From contig JADDOH010004244.1 in the NCBI GenBank assembly GCA_016648135.1, positions 124,001 to 188,000 on the forward strand: a DNA stretch of 64,000 bases. The letters run 5' to 3'. The position numbers and the translations under genes were made by a program. The notes under the pieces were generated by a model. That model worked only from the letters and a program-made list of their open reading frames with translations. It had not been told where the DNA came from and ran no database searches. Shown piece after piece: positions 12,011 to 22,854 of this stretch (the first letter of the stretch is position 1; each line of letters starts with the position of its first letter). This DNA comes from Agrypnia vestita (taxonomy: Eukaryota > Arthropoda > Insecta > Trichoptera > Phryganeidae).

Positions 12011-12298
12011 TTATCAGCTTTATATTCGAACTTTATTAATTCAATTATTAATTTGTTTGGTATTTACTTCGTAGAAAATATTCATAATGATCATTAAATC
12101 GCGTGAAATACATAAAGTATCTTATCTCAACATGAGATAAATTAAAATTTTATGAGAATCGATCATCGAGAGGTGAAGTATATAATGTAATACTTCACCT
12201 GTCGTGAGAGATTTTCGTATTTCGAGAACTAAAATATAAAAATATAATCAAACTCACTTGGAAATAACATTTTAACTAAATGTTTGTTATGTTAGTAT

Positions 12299-12677
12299 AT
12301 TATATAACCACTTGCCAGGTCTGTTTTCCTCATTCCATTCTGATGTTTTCAGAGGCTTGGCTTAAGGTTTAAGGAGCCAAATGTCACCAAATTTATAAGA
12401 CTGGGAAGACTTCGGTGGCTGGGTCGTGTGGAGAGAATGTCCGAGCATCAAGCACCAAAGTCCCTGCTGAACTCAAGGCCAATAGGGCGAAGGAGCTTAG
12501 GAAGGCCAAAATTAAGATGGAGTTACAACGTCCTCAAAGACATCTCTGCCTTAGAGCTTCGGAACTGGAGAGAGATGGCACTAGACCGAGATGAGTGGAG
12601 GAAGATTATTGAGGAGGCCATGACCCACCAAGGGTTTAGTGCCAAGAGTGTGATGTGATGATGATTATATAACCACT
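12299..12677 (+). pseudogene. LINE family C, short copy with 14-bp TSD
   Basis: The frame from about 12370 reads KEPNVTKFIRLGRLRWLGR, VERMSEHQAPKSLLNSRP and RSLGRPKLRWSYNVLKDI, ending in a (GATG)n tail. The 14-bp sequence attatataaccact occurs on both sides (12299-12312 and 12664-12677) and is the likely target-site duplication. Between the left TSD and the recognisable LINE lie about 55 bp (12313-12369) that do not match the other copies. They may be filler or a twin-priming product. Confidence 0.75.
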
Positions 12678-13365
12678 AACTGAGATTTTTAGTCTGCCGG
12701 TTCATTGAAAAAAAAAAAGGAAATTTCTCCATCTATTTTCATTCCATTCGCGTTCGTCGGCCTGAATTTGTGCTATAATTTCCTTTTGTAGGTTGCCACT
12801 TTGAATCAATGTATTATATTTTTTTACGTAATTAGCGGGACAAGTCATTAATATGCGTCGCATTGACTACGGGATTCGTATTACGTTTATATTGATAGAA
12901 GGAATTATTTACATACAAATATTTTTATGCAAACGTTGTGCATTAATGCCACGACCGCAATGATTGCACACGTTTATAAAGTATCATTTCAAATACAATT
13001 GTAAAAACGAGTATAATAAATATGTTGATTACAGATCATGAGATATAATTACATGCTTATAATATATTATACGCGGGTACAACATTATTATATGTTAGAA
13101 TGCAGGTTGTAACATTTTACGATAGAAAACACGAATAGTTCCGTAAGTAATGCAGGCAATGTGCAAGATAAGTGCACACCGGGCAAGTTGCTGCACCACT
13201 CGTATGCACGTTCATTAGTATTCATTGAGGCTAAATGCTAATTATTTAAATAATGTATGCAAATTTGTAACTTGCTACTTATTCTAGAAAATAATGGTTT
13301 CCATAAATCATAACCAGATTACGAAAACATCGTTTCAATGGTTCAGGAAACCATTTAGGAGTATG

Positions 13366-13867
13366 AAATAACTAGCTTATGATAACCCTTATGTATGGAA
13401 GTGAAGCCTGGAATTGGCAAAAGAGGAATGAAAGTAGACTGAATGCGGTCACTAAGACGCTTGTGCGGAAAATCTTTGGTCGATAGAGTGAGGAATGAAC
13501 AAATTAGAGGTGAATGCAATGCTGGCTGTAGTGTGGTAGATAGAATAAAGAAAGGAGTGCTGAGATGGTTTGGTCATGTGGAACGTATGAACGAGGAAAG
13601 GATGGTTAAGAAAATATATGAGGCGAATGTTGAAGGCAACAGGAATAGAGGGCGTCCGCGAAAGACCTGGCACGATCAGGTACTACAAGTATTTGAGGAT
13701 GGCCCTGTTAAAAGCCGCAACAACCGTAGAACGTGTATGAGAAGATGTATGAATGTGGCCGAGGCAAAAGTGGTGTGCCAGGATAGAAGAGTGTGGCGTT
13801 CAATCCTCTCTGCCTACCCCTGCAGGGAAACGGCGTGATGGTTAGTTAGTTAGTTAAATAACTAGCT
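13366..13867 (+). pseudogene. LINE family B, copy 3 with 12-bp TSD
   Basis: The frame opens TLMYGSEAWNWQKRNES. After a shift near 13450 it continues LRRLCGKSLVDRVRNEQIRG, CSVVDRIKKGVLRWFGHVER, RNRGRPRKTWHDQVLQVFED and RRCMNVAEAKVVCQDRRVW to a stop at 13838. It ends in gttagttagttagtta. The duplication aaataactagct at 13366-13377 and 13856-13867 marks the insertion, so the inserted piece is 13378-13855. Only the C-terminal third of the RT protein is present. The good frame and clean TSD suggest a fairly recent truncated insertion. Confidence 0.85.
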
Positions 13868-14302
13868 ATAAATCCGTAAATGCTTTTATTGATGTGTAAC
13901 ACCTTTCCTCTCGCTTTCCTGCAGTCTGTGGGAGTGATTTCGTGAAAATGGACGGAAATGCGTAACAGGAAACTAGACACCGGGGAGGCGCGCGCTATTT
14001 CATTTTGACCAATGAGCGCGCGCGGTGATAGAGTTGGCCGTCAGATGGTACCAACCCATTTTCCGAGAGGTTGGTACTGTATTAATAAATTAATATGAGT
14101 TTGTTTCTTTCAAATTCTGTAGTGATTGACAAAATTAAAGAAAATAAACCTTCTTGTGTGGCTCTGTTAATAAAGAAACGACATGTAAAGTTAATTTTTT
14201 AATATGTCGAATATTTATTTGATAACTTTATCAAATAAGTATTTGACAAATAAATAGCTGCCATGTCAACAATTTGTTTTGTTTCTATCCACCTTACAAC
14301 GT

Positions 14303-14426
14303 AGTACACTGTTTTATCGAAACCGTCACACTTATTTACTAAAAGCTCACAGTGCAAGTGGGGCAAAATTCAATATTTTTCTAATAATCAAATTCTTAAG
14401 TATACTTAAGTACACTGTTTTATCGA
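14303..14426. repeat. 18-bp direct repeat around an 88-bp segment
   Basis: The 18-mer agtacactgttttatcga occurs at 14303-14320 and again at 14409-14426. It could be a target-site duplication around a short insertion, but the enclosed 88 bp have no recognisable ends. Confidence 0.45.
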
Positions 14427-14460
14427 TATCTCCAAAATTCTTTAGGTAATGTCATACGAT

Positions 14461-14618
14461 TAATAAAATAAACTTAGTTTTCACCACGTTTTTATATTGA
14501 AAATATCAACATGTCCATTCCTGACGAATGGGCCATAGGCCTCGAAACATGTTGATATTTTCAATATAAAAAGTGGTGAAAACAAAGTTTATTTTATTAA
14601 TCATATTAATAATGTCAT
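14461..14618. mobile_element. Palindromic Penelope-type terminal repeat with hammerhead-like loop
   Basis: Arms 14461-14513 and 14548-14601 are near-perfect inverted repeats (ttttatattgaaaatatcaa and its mirror, plus the ttttcaccac / gtggtgaaaac pair). The loop holds CTGACGA at 14521-14527, a GGCC-ATA-GGCC stem and GAAAC ending at 14548, a hammerhead-like core. Right of the palindrome comes aatgtcatcacaaa, similar to the aatgtca..cacaaag that follows the other palindromes. Penelope-like elements are known to carry hammerhead motifs in their terminal repeats; that link is family knowledge plus inference. Confidence 0.55.
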
Positions 14619-14882
14619 CACAAAATTATTTTGCGATTTTTGAAGAAGAAGTCTTTGATGACAGCTGACAGTGCGGCAAAATATAATAAAAAAAAAAAAA
14701 CAGAAAAAATTCGTATATATTTTCTTTACGTGTATTTACTAATTAAATGAATTTTTAATAATAAATGTCTTTAAAAAGTTCAGATCATTGATAAAAACGC
14801 AAGTTAGTAATAATGAATAATTATTGCAATAAATATTTATATATTTGACTTTTTTTAAATTTGAGGTTTATTCCTGTTGCCA

Positions 14883-15212
14883 CTCAATTGATATTTTTAT
14901 TAAAATAAAACACAAATTACTTTGTTTTCACCACTATATTAGATTAAAAAATCTACATGTTTCGAGAACAATGTTCTCTTCATCAGATGTTCATCACAAT
15001 GTTCTCTCGAAACATGTAGATTTTTTAATCTAATATAGTGGTGAAAACAAAGTAATTTGTGTATTATTTTAATAATAATGTCACCACAAAGTTCAAGCCT
15101 TCATACAGAAGAAGAAAAAATATTCTTCAAACAGTTGATATTTTTAATTTTAATAATTTTTTTTTTTTTAATTTTGTGGTTAATTTCTGTCGCTGCTCAA
15201 TTGATATTTTTA
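14883..15212. mobile_element. Palindromic Penelope-type insertion flanked by direct repeats
   Basis: Arms at about 14901-14978 and 15001-15072 are mirrored (caaattactttgttttcacc and its reverse complement). The minus strand at 14959-14986 has CTGATGA, a GAGAAC-ATT-GTTCTC stem and GAAAC, an intact hammerhead-like core. The second arm keeps only the GAAAC half. After the palindrome comes aataatgtcaccacaaagtt, the start of a short ORF-like stretch. The 17-mer ctcaattgatattttta flanks the unit (14883-14899 and 15196-15212), with further weaker similarity outside. This is probably a target-site duplication. Confidence 0.55.
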
Positions 15213-15419
15213 ATAGTGAGATTTCAAATGTTACACTTCATGTGCAAATACTGTAAGGCTTGCTCGTTTTTTAGGTATATATATTATTTCGGCTGCCAGT
15301 TAAGGCTGGGAGAACAGCGCTAGCGAATGTAGCGTGGCGTCTTGATAACGTTAGTGATGGACATCATTAAATAGAGAATTATGCTTTTTTACTTTTATAT
15401 CTCATTATTATATTATAAC

Positions 15420-15545
15420 TCATTATTATTTGAGCCATCCGGTAGCGTTAGCGATGGAAATTGTTGCACAGAGAATGATATATTTTGATTAATAATTAAT
15501 ACGCATGACATACGCGGTATAGTAATGGACGCATTTATTATTTTT
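15420..15545. repeat. Diverged dispersed repeat shared with 58000-58095
   Basis: The order gcgatggaaattgttgcaca, ttttgattaataattaata, then tacgc...gacgcattt is echoed at 58000-58095 (caatggaaatattgcacacc, then ttttgattaataataaat and tacgcattt). The element type is unknown. Confidence 0.4.
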
Positions 15546-15793
15546 CATTTTCAGTAAACTGAAATATTTAAAAAATATCTAATTCAGTGTATTTTATTTA
15601 TTAAGAAAGCATAAAGTCAATGTTTTCATTTTATTTAATAACAATTTTCAAATCATAATATTTTTGAAAACGGAGTGAGTTCAGCTATTGGATAGAAAGT
15701 TATTGAGGGTCATTCAAAATTATTCTATTTTTTTGTTGTTGCAGGGATTAAAATATTAAAAACTATATAAGACATTTAAGAATAAATTAAATA

Positions 15794-16120
15794 CTATGTT
15801 TTTAACCACTTTATTGCTATTAGAAATTAATAAAGCTATCAATAATAATAGTCAAATAATAAATAAACAAATTAATTTATCTAATAGTCCGATTTTAAAG
15901 CTGTTCCCTCTATCTTCAGTTAACTCCTCCCCTTCCCTCCCCCCCACCTAGTTGACACTCTGTCCCTCTCTCTTTTTCTTTCCTCCTTTATAAATTTCTG
16001 TACCTAGATTAGTCTATATTATAATTGTCCCGAAGAAGGTTGACGAGTCCAACCGAAAATAGTTGACAAATATATAGCAATAAAGTGGTTTAAAACATAA
16101 TGTCACGCCACAAAGCGTTT
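15794..16120. mobile_element. Inverted Penelope-type ends with hammerhead-like motif H4
   Basis: The stretch tttttaaccactttattgc at about 15798 is mirrored by gcaataaagtggtttaaaac at about 16078. Just before the right copy, 16030-16058 reads CCGAAGA, a GGTTG...CAACC stem and GAAAA, again hammerhead-like. After it comes aatgtcacgccacaaagcg, the same kind of junction seen after the other palindromes. The 250 bp between the ends is AT-rich and then pyrimidine-rich (15900-15985). Confidence 0.45.
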
Positions 16121-16394
16121 TCTTGCTTTGAAAAGTTATAAACTATATTTTTGAATTTGTTCGCAGAACTTATAATTATAATAATCGTTCACAAAATAAT
16201 GATTGCATTTTACAGACAATAAAGGCAAGAAAAAAACGCATTAGTGCATTTGATGTGGTATTTCGACATGCATATTCTGTTTTGTTGGAGACACACTCCG
16301 CCTTTACCATTGTCATCTTTCCGTTCAGTAACTGCTCATCAACAATAGGCCGTCAATCATTCGAGTCTGGGACGAATTATCAAACTTTTTGGGC

Positions 16395-16610
16395 ATCAAG
16401 CGAGACGACGGCCGAGGTAAGCTTGTTGCGGTGGGCCCCGTCGAAGGACGGATGAGGGAGAAGATGGAGGGAGGGGATGATCCCCCACCCCCTGGACAGA
16501 CCAAGCGGACGAAGCAACAGGCCCTTCTCCGGTGACAGACCTCACAAGGGTTGCCGAGCTAAGTGCAGGGCTGTAATAGTCGAGAGCAGCATTCCCTTTA
16601 AGACGAAAAT
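16395..16610. other. GC-rich unique segment
   Basis: A purine-rich, GC-rich block (ggtgggccccgtcgaaggac, gggaggggatgatccccc and onward) stands out in AT-rich surroundings. No protein or RNA is recognised. It may be a remnant of a non-coding part of a LINE or LTR element. Confidence 0.25.
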
Positions 16611-17071
16611 TGAGAGATTAGAAAATTGAGGTGTGCAAAGTCATAATTTTATTTGATAGATCAAAATGTATAAATACGACATCATTTCACTAATCTAAAA
16701 TACTGTTTTAGATTTATCTATCGTTTAGTCGGTAAGAAAACAACGTCATAAGCCGATTAATGATTTAATAAGCAAACTACAAGGGATTATACTCAGTCTA
16801 AAACCGTTACTGTGATATATTCTTTATTCATTTATTTATGTTAATACTTATACTAATACTTGTTTTCTCTTTTCTGTCATACATCTTATTTATTTAATTA
16901 TGCTTCCTTTTTTTATTTTGATAATTTTTGCTGAAATATTTACTCCCTTACTTCGCACCATGTCTTTTTTGCATTGTATGCCCTATTAATTTGAATAATT
17001 CTTGCTATATACCTTATTTCTTGTTATATCCTATTATGCACCTGCATGTGATAATTTCTATTTATATATAT

Positions 17072-17402
17072 TTAAACTAACTAACCATCACGCCGTTTCT
17101 CCGCAGGGTAGGCAGAGATTGAAAACCACACTCTCCTATACTGGCACACCACTTTTGCTTCGGCCACATTCATACATCTTCTCATACAAGTTCTACAGTT
17201 GTTGCGGCTTTTAACAGGGCCATCCTCGAGTACTTGCAGTACCCGATCGTGCCAGATCTTTCTCGGACGCCCTCTATTCCTTGTTGCCTTCAACACTCGC
17301 CTCATGTTTTCTTAACCATCCTTTCCTCGTTCGTACGTTCCACATGACCAAACCATCTCAGCACTCCTTTCTTTATTCTATCTACCACACTACCGCCAGC
17401 AT
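17072..17402 (-). pseudogene. LINE family B, copy 4
   Basis: The minus strand encodes RNRGRPRKIWHDRVLQVLED, GPVKSRNNCRTCMRRCMNV and AEAKVVCQYRRVW, plus upstream pieces of the same family up to about 17400. The plus-strand left edge is aaactaactaacc, the complement of the (GTTA)n tail. Frameshifts and a changed C-terminus show that it is dead. The flanks share only atttaa, too short to call a TSD. Confidence 0.75.
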
Positions 17403-17454
17403 TTAAGTCATCTTATATTTTTATATATCGCAAGTATGATAATTTAATATATGT

Positions 17455-17530
17455 ATTCTTACATGGAGTGTGTGGGACTGCACATGCACAAACCTTCCTA
17501 CATACTGGAATAAAGTTTTATTTATTTGTT
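17455..17530 (+). repeat. LINE-like 3' end, also at 49790-49855
   Basis: The text tggagtgtgtgggactgcac, then aaccttcctacatactggaa and taaagtttt is found inverted at 49793-49850. The ending taaagttttatttattt looks like a retroposon 3' end. The family is unknown. Confidence 0.45.
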
Positions 17531-17571
17531 TATTATTAAAAAATACAATTTGTCCTTCGTGATATTTGTAA

Positions 17572-18059
17572 CTAGCTGGTCGTACCCGGCGTTGCACTGG
17601 TTAAGGATTAAGTAAAAAATAAGTTTGTGAGGGAAAACAAAGGGTCCGCTGTTCTCTAAAAAACAATGTTTCCATCTAATGTTAACATAATTTATTGTAA
17701 CATAACTGTAATACTTAGATATATGGTATTGCAGACTTTTTTGTAGATATTAATGTCCTCTATAAAACTGTAGTACATTACTTTGCTCTATTGGCAATAA
17801 TTTGGGCAGCGTACGCAATATAAGGTTTTTTTTCGTAATTTATTCACACGTTGGGTTACATTATCGAAGTTTTCATACGGATCCCTAACATTTTTGAAAA
17901 TATTCTACAGCCTATGTTCATCAGGGATAATGTAGGATTCTGAATGTGAAAGAATTTTTCAAATCAGTCCGGTAGTTTCGGAGCCTATTCAATTCAAACA
18001 CACAATCAAATCTTTCCTCTTATATTATTATATATATATATATATTATATTAGTATAGA
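17572..18059 (-). mobile_element. Helitron-like non-autonomous element, copy 1
   Basis: On the minus strand the unit begins TCTATACTAATATAATATAT and ends GGTACGACCAGCTAG, inserted between an A and a T. TC...CTRR ends and A/T insertion without target duplication are Helitron rules (established). The TCTATACTAATAT start and CTAG end are familiar from lepidopteran Helitrons. About 490 bp, no Rep/Helicase coding. Related pieces lie at 20031-20499 and 46003-46251. Confidence 0.7.
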
Positions 18060-18426
18060 TGAAGGTTTTTATTATATTCGCTTCAAATCACGATCACGAG
18101 ATCACGAGAGAGGATCGAAGAAGAATCTCTTCATCCACGCGAATGTTTTGGGATGCAGCTCTGGCGAAGAATGATAAAGTGCACGTATTCGTAATTAATT
18201 TTTCCTGGCATCATAATTCTCCTCGCGTTAAAGAGAGCCGTATGAAACATCAATAATACATTATTTTTCTCTGAAGGAATACTTTTAATGGGTTTGTTTT
18301 CAGTGCTGGGTGATGCATGTTCTCCTTTGTGTTTGCTGGAAGCGGAGTTTCAAGTTTTAATACAGAAAGGAGAAAAGAATTTCGTGGCAACTTTGTCTAT
18401 CAATTACGAACGTGAAGCTTTTTATA
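18059..18426 (+). other. Unrecognised short ORFs between two elements
   Basis: Two short plus-strand frames (18059-18256 and 18288-18491) lie here. The stretch after tttgttttcag at about 18303 could be an exon edge (VLGDACSPLCLLEAEF and onward), but the frame runs into the MITE arm at 18428. I recognise neither product. Both may be chance frames. Confidence 0.2.
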
Positions 18427-18427
18427 C

Positions 18428-18622
18428 AGGGTGTACCAGAGCTAGCAGCAGAAACTTGGCCGGCAGATTCCTGCCTACGTTAAGAATCTAAAATGTTCAA
18501 GCAACCATGACCTAATATCGATAGTTATCCGGATATCAAAGTTTGCATTTTTTTTTTTCAATATTTCTGACTTATTTTTTGCAAAAAGTTGAAGTATCAT
18601 TACAGTAACTTATATCGATTAT
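18428..18622. mobile_element. CAGGGT-type MITE, single arm
   Basis: It starts tacagggtgtaccagagc and continues with attcctgcct, aaaatgttcaag, tgacctaatatcgatagtta and atcattacagtaacttatat. These align to one arm of the MITE copies at 1874 and 10027. The start is diverged and the second arm is absent. Confidence 0.65.
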
Positions 18623-18779
18623 CTATTATTATGTCCTATTTGTGTTATCCTTTAATTGTGGGAGACATTTAACTATTTTTTTTGTATTTCACCTTATCAA
18701 GCGAAAATGTCTCCTTGTTGGACTACCGAATTAAATAAAATTTAAAAATTATTGTATCTATGGCAACAAATTTAAAAAA

Positions 18780-19020
18780 TTTGGCTTCTAAACATGGCTC
18801 TGGAAGAACGCAAAGGCATATAAGAAGCACAAAGAAACACGGAAAGAAAAGTGAGGATATGATTACAAATATAATTGACTACGCCAAGAAAATGGCCATA
18901 ATCGATAAACGAATGCAGTCATCCAGTGGTACCTAAGAGGAATCAAGTGGCTGATGGGCCGTCCTAAAACAACCCGAATTGAAGAAACCAATGATAGAAG
19001 ATGGTTGCTAATCCATAGTT
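18780..19020 (+). pseudogene. Possible eroded LINE C-terminus
   Basis: Frames around 18900-19015 give IQWYLRGIKWLMGRPKTTRI followed by EETNDRRWLLIH, loosely like the GRPxxRW...W end of LINE proteins. Several stops are present. Confidence 0.25.
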
Positions 19021-19104
19021 TTTTTATTACAACATTCATTTAAATTTATTTGATAAATAATTCAATCAATGCTAATATAATTTTAATTAATCAAGGATAA
19101 ATTG

Positions 19105-19215
19105 TAGAAGTCTCATTAAGTCTCTTATACGATGGCTCTGGGCTTACAACCTGTAAGAACTGGCTTAAGTGATCACTCTACACATTGCAACGTTCACAAA
19201 CGGTCGGAGGTGTTA
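19105..19215 (-). repeat. Family E repeat, minus-strand copy
   Basis: It reads cgatggctctgggcttacaa then ctggcttaagtgatcactct and acacattgcaacgttcac. This is the reverse complement of the central part of the copies at 43300 and 50680. Confidence 0.6.
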
Positions 19216-19483
19216 ATTATTAGGAATGTCATCTGAAGGGGATGGAATCTTAAGTGGAAAAATGTTGGGTTGTGCACAAATTTAGTGAGTGTTTATTATA
19301 TTTGAATTAATATTAACATTTTTCCTTATTACAAGTATTTCTAAATCATTTATTTGTGGGATCTTATAACTAATGTATAAAAATTTTAAACCCGTATTTA
19401 TTTTAAATATATGGTCATATTCTATTAAGCGTTTTGCAAAATCCGTCTCATAAACTATTTCAATTTTTAGTACACTAACAATC

Positions 19484-19660
19484 CTGAGGAAGAGAACATT
19501 GTTCTCGAAACATGTAGATTGAATTATCTAATAAAGTGGTGAAATCAAAGTGATTTGTGTTTTATTTTAATAATAATGTCACCAGAAAGTTCAAGACTTC
19601 TTTCAGAAGAAAAAATATTTTTCGAACAATTAATATTTTCAATTTTTAACCATCATGTAA
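19484..19660 (+). mobile_element. Penelope-type end with hammerhead-like motif H5
   Basis: 19484-19511 reads CTGAGGA, an AGAGAAC-ATT-GTTCTC stem and GAAAC. Then come atgtagattgaattatcta, ataaagtggtgaaatcaaag and aataatgtcaccagaaagtt. The order and text match the right arm of 14883-15212 closely, here without the mirrored arm. The core fits CUGANGA...GAAA completely. Confidence 0.55.
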
Positions 19661-20030
19661 CAGCGTATATTTTCATATGAAAATATGTTACACTTTTATT
19701 TAATTATAAATAATATATAGAGAGAGGACTCTTGTTAAAGTTTTAGGAGAATCCTGCTTCGGAAAACCCCTTCAGAGACATGGAACATGGATAATACAAC
19801 AATATCGAAAGCCGTATCGTTCAGCATAGCAGTAGCTCTTCCAATAGGCATAACCATCGGCAGGTTGTTCCTGTGTATATTAGTATGTGAAATGACCGCG
19901 AGATGACCGACAGCAATTACCGAAGTCATTTCCGAACCATGGACCAACAGAGCTTGGTAACGAGGACACAATTATGAATCGATAATGTATATAATGATAC
20001 GCAAATATACAGAATATATAGAATTATATA

Positions 20031-20499
20031 GTTGCACGGGTTAAGGATTCAGTTGAAAATAAATTTTTGGGGGTAGACAAAGGTTTGATTCGAACGGTAT
20101 AGATTTGCATCGAAAATATATCAGGGGGAGGGAGGACATGTCACTTTTGTTACCCGCCGGGTCCTAAATAATAATTTTACAAATTTTGAGTCCGATCGGT
20201 TGAACGGTACGGATTTGCACTGAAAATATATCAGGGGTCAGGGAAGGGGTAAAATAATAGGGGGAAACGTCGCATATGTCACCAGCCGAGACCTTAAGAA
20301 TAAATTTCCAAATTTTGTGTCCTATCGGTCAAACGGTATAGATTTGTAGGGGAAGGGGTAAAAGAATAGGAAGGAAATATTGCCTACGTTACCTGTCGGG
20401 TCCTAAAGCTTAAGTATGCAAAATTTGCATCGAATCGGACAAACGGTGTGGATTTGTATAGAGAACAGACAGACAGACATTGAGTTTCATAGGTATAGA
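20031..20499 (-). mobile_element. Helitron-like element, copy 2, with internal minisatellite
   Basis: The minus-strand start is TCTATACCTATGAAACTCAA and (AGAC)n follows closely. The opposite end is truncated inside gttgcacgggttaagg, so the CTAG terminus is missing. The interior is a run of about 110-130 bp units, each with acggtatagatttg, tatcaggggnnagggg and a gtta/gtcacc..cgggtcct block. At least three unit starts are seen, near 20095, 20205 and 20333. Copy 3 at 46003 has a single unit, so unit number varies. Confidence 0.65.
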
Positions 20500-21144
20500 T
20501 AATAAATTCGTGCAGTATGTAGAAATGTGTTAAAATAGCGATATTTATGGGTACCTACCAATAAGCGCGTCATTTCTGTTTTCGGTGATAGCGTAAAAAA
20601 AATTACTTATTTTGTTTCCATATACCTGATCAGCTTGCCAATACCCCTGAATAGCCTAAACAGCGAGGAAAATAGCCTGCTTGAACAATAAGCACAATAA
20701 CTTTTCTATGGAGTCTGCAGCAGCCGTGCCGGGAGCATATGATTAACACCAATAAAAATGAATACATCAATTTGAATAGTGATCAGCGCTAATTGAAAAC
20801 AATCATGGATTGAATAGACGAAAAAGTTGTCTGAATTAAGATTTATTGCCATCCATTAGTCACCAATTAGGTTTGGACGTGGCAACACCAGCCGGCAGCA
20901 GATGGCGGAGCGTGTTCGATAATTCACTGGACTTGAGTTCGCATAGTGTTGTAACTCTGGAACTAAAATGTTTATTTCCTACGAACAATGAACACATTTG
21001 AAAAATGCAAATGCTCATTTTTTATCGATATCCACGTAATCGATTTTCTTCTGGATTGATATGTTGGTACACACTGATATAATAAACTGTAGATATGTTA
21101 CAAGCGTGAAATCTTGGCAAATCAAAAGTAAGGTTATTGCCTTA

Positions 21145-21922
21145 AGCGTCTGATACACATGCTTCTTTAGTGGCACGTGAGCATGCGTAGTATCGACTTT
21201 GACAGTGGCATGCTTATTAGTGGCATGTGTGTACGCACATTGCTAGAAATGAGCATGCCACCTAGTGGCATGCTCAAAAATCAACCGCCGGTTGATTTAT
21301 AAGCATGCCACTGTCATTCACCATAGAGAAGGGGTATCTTTGGAGCATGTGTGAACAGACTTGCTTATTTATGAGCATGCTTATGTCATTCGCGGGCTTC
21401 GCGGCTAGTATTATCAATGCGATCTTCTCAGTCCGCGACGGATGAAACAAATATGGCGCGTTGGGGAGATGATAAAACATTACTTTTCGTGACTTATTAT
21501 AGGAATCACGAATGTCTGTGGAATACTCGGTCACCGTTGTGTAAAAATAATATAGTGAGAAATAATGTTTACGAAACTTTATTAATAGGCATGAATGATT
21601 CAAATCTTACAATAAAAATTATATAAACTAAAATCAAAAATGTGCGGTTGGAAACTCGGGAACTTTTTTGATTTATTGGTTCACTTGAATTTTCTATTTC
21701 AGTTTGCAAAGTTTCCATTTTGAACAAGACCGTCTCTATTCTATGACAAGAGCATGCCACTAATAAGCATGTGTGTTTGATTGTTAGCTTTGGACATGCT
21801 TATTTATGAGCATGCCACTAATAAGCATGCCAGTAATGAGCAAGTGTGTACAGTTGTTAGGGCATGCTTATTAATGGCATGCTCATTAGCATGCCAGTAA
21901 AGAAGCATGTGTATCTGTACCT
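21145..21922. mobile_element. Harbinger-like element, copy 1 (778 bp, TTA TSD)
   Basis: The ends AGCGTCTGATACACATGC and, inverted at the right, AGGTACAGATACACATGC are flanked by TTA (21142-21144 and 21923-21925). A 3-bp TTA duplication is the PIF/Harbinger hallmark (established); the assignment is inferred. Both subterminal regions are crowded with GCATGC palindromes set in text such as gagcatgccactaataagc. A near-identical second copy is at 36038-36800. Only a small MADF-like ORF is inside and no transposase. Confidence 0.7.
21417..21626 (+). CDS. Small MADF/Myb-like protein in Harbinger-like element, copy 1
   Basis: A 69-residue frame begins MRSSQSATDETNMARWGDDK and continues LLFVTYYRNHECLWN then NVYETLLIGMND. 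The spacing of the tryptophan, the hydrophobic helix residues and the ...HxxLWN... core resembles a MADF (Myb/SANT-like) DNA-binding domain, cut off after about helix 2-3. Harbinger elements typically carry a separate Myb/SANT-type protein beside the transposase (family knowledge), so this is probably the leftover of that gene. The same frame is almost unchanged in the copy at 36309-36563, where it runs 15 residues further. The start is the first Met of the open frame. Its function is untested and it may be untranslated. Confidence 0.5.
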   Translation: MRSSQSATDETNMARWGDDKTLLFVTYYRNHECLWNTRSPLCKNNIVRNNVYETLLIGMNDSNLTIKII

Positions 21923-21929
21923 TTACTTG

Positions 21930-22850
21930 CATTCGTTATCGAACGGACCTTGTTTGTGAGCGGGCGCGACGCTACGCCAGAAAAAAAAGTCCCGGGGAAG
22001 AAGGAACAGAGTATCGTACACTGTTATAAGAATGAGTATGTTATTTTAGTCACCGTGACTTCAAATTACCTGATTTTTCTGATTACACGCAGATCGTTTG
22101 TGAAATAAATGTGTCGTGATTTGTTGTCTCTTTCAATGCAATATTAGCTACATATGAAAGTCGGCTAGTATAGGAATAACGTGTTATATTATAATACGTC
22201 AATGTTGGTACACATATACAAACATATTTATTGGAGACCCTAGGAGACCAGCATGTTTTCAGATAGGCTTAGTTTGAGAATAATAATACTATTGATGTGA
22301 CAGGTAGTCCGTATGCATCTCTATTTTTGTATTGAATTATATTTTATCGTGCTTATATTGGTTTATCTGTCTGGACCTGTTAATTGATTCGTTTATTGTC
22401 ATCGTATATTGTCATGTGTGCAAAATTTCAACTCGATTGGACTTTGGGAAGCGGGTGAAATATTTATATTTAATTTTGATCGACAATTTGGTCATCCACA
22501 TATAAATTCAACATAATAAACAGAATCGAAAATATCAAAAAAACCTTAAAGTCAGTTACGCAACAATTACAATTATAATTTGAATCTTTATTATGTAGAC
22601 ACACGATAATTTCATAAATTGGAAACTCTTGAAAACAGGCACAATGCTATCTTTTCCAAATTATTCATAACCTTACCTCTCCTGATCTCCTGAATCTCCT
22701 GAATTCTCCTGAAATCACCAGCTTGCTATCCTTCCACGTCCCATATAAAACTACCATACAGAGAAACTCTTCCCTTTCAACCTATTACCTACACCAATAG
22801 GGAATCCTCTCCCATCCCACGCTTCTCCTCAGATTGATAACTTTTTAAAT
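21930..22850. other. AT-rich DNA, nothing recognised
   Basis: No gene is seen. The phrase caaaatttcaactcgattgg at about 22422 resembles a piece of repeat family D, but too little is shared to call a copy. Confidence 0.35.
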
Positions 22851-22854
22851 TCAA

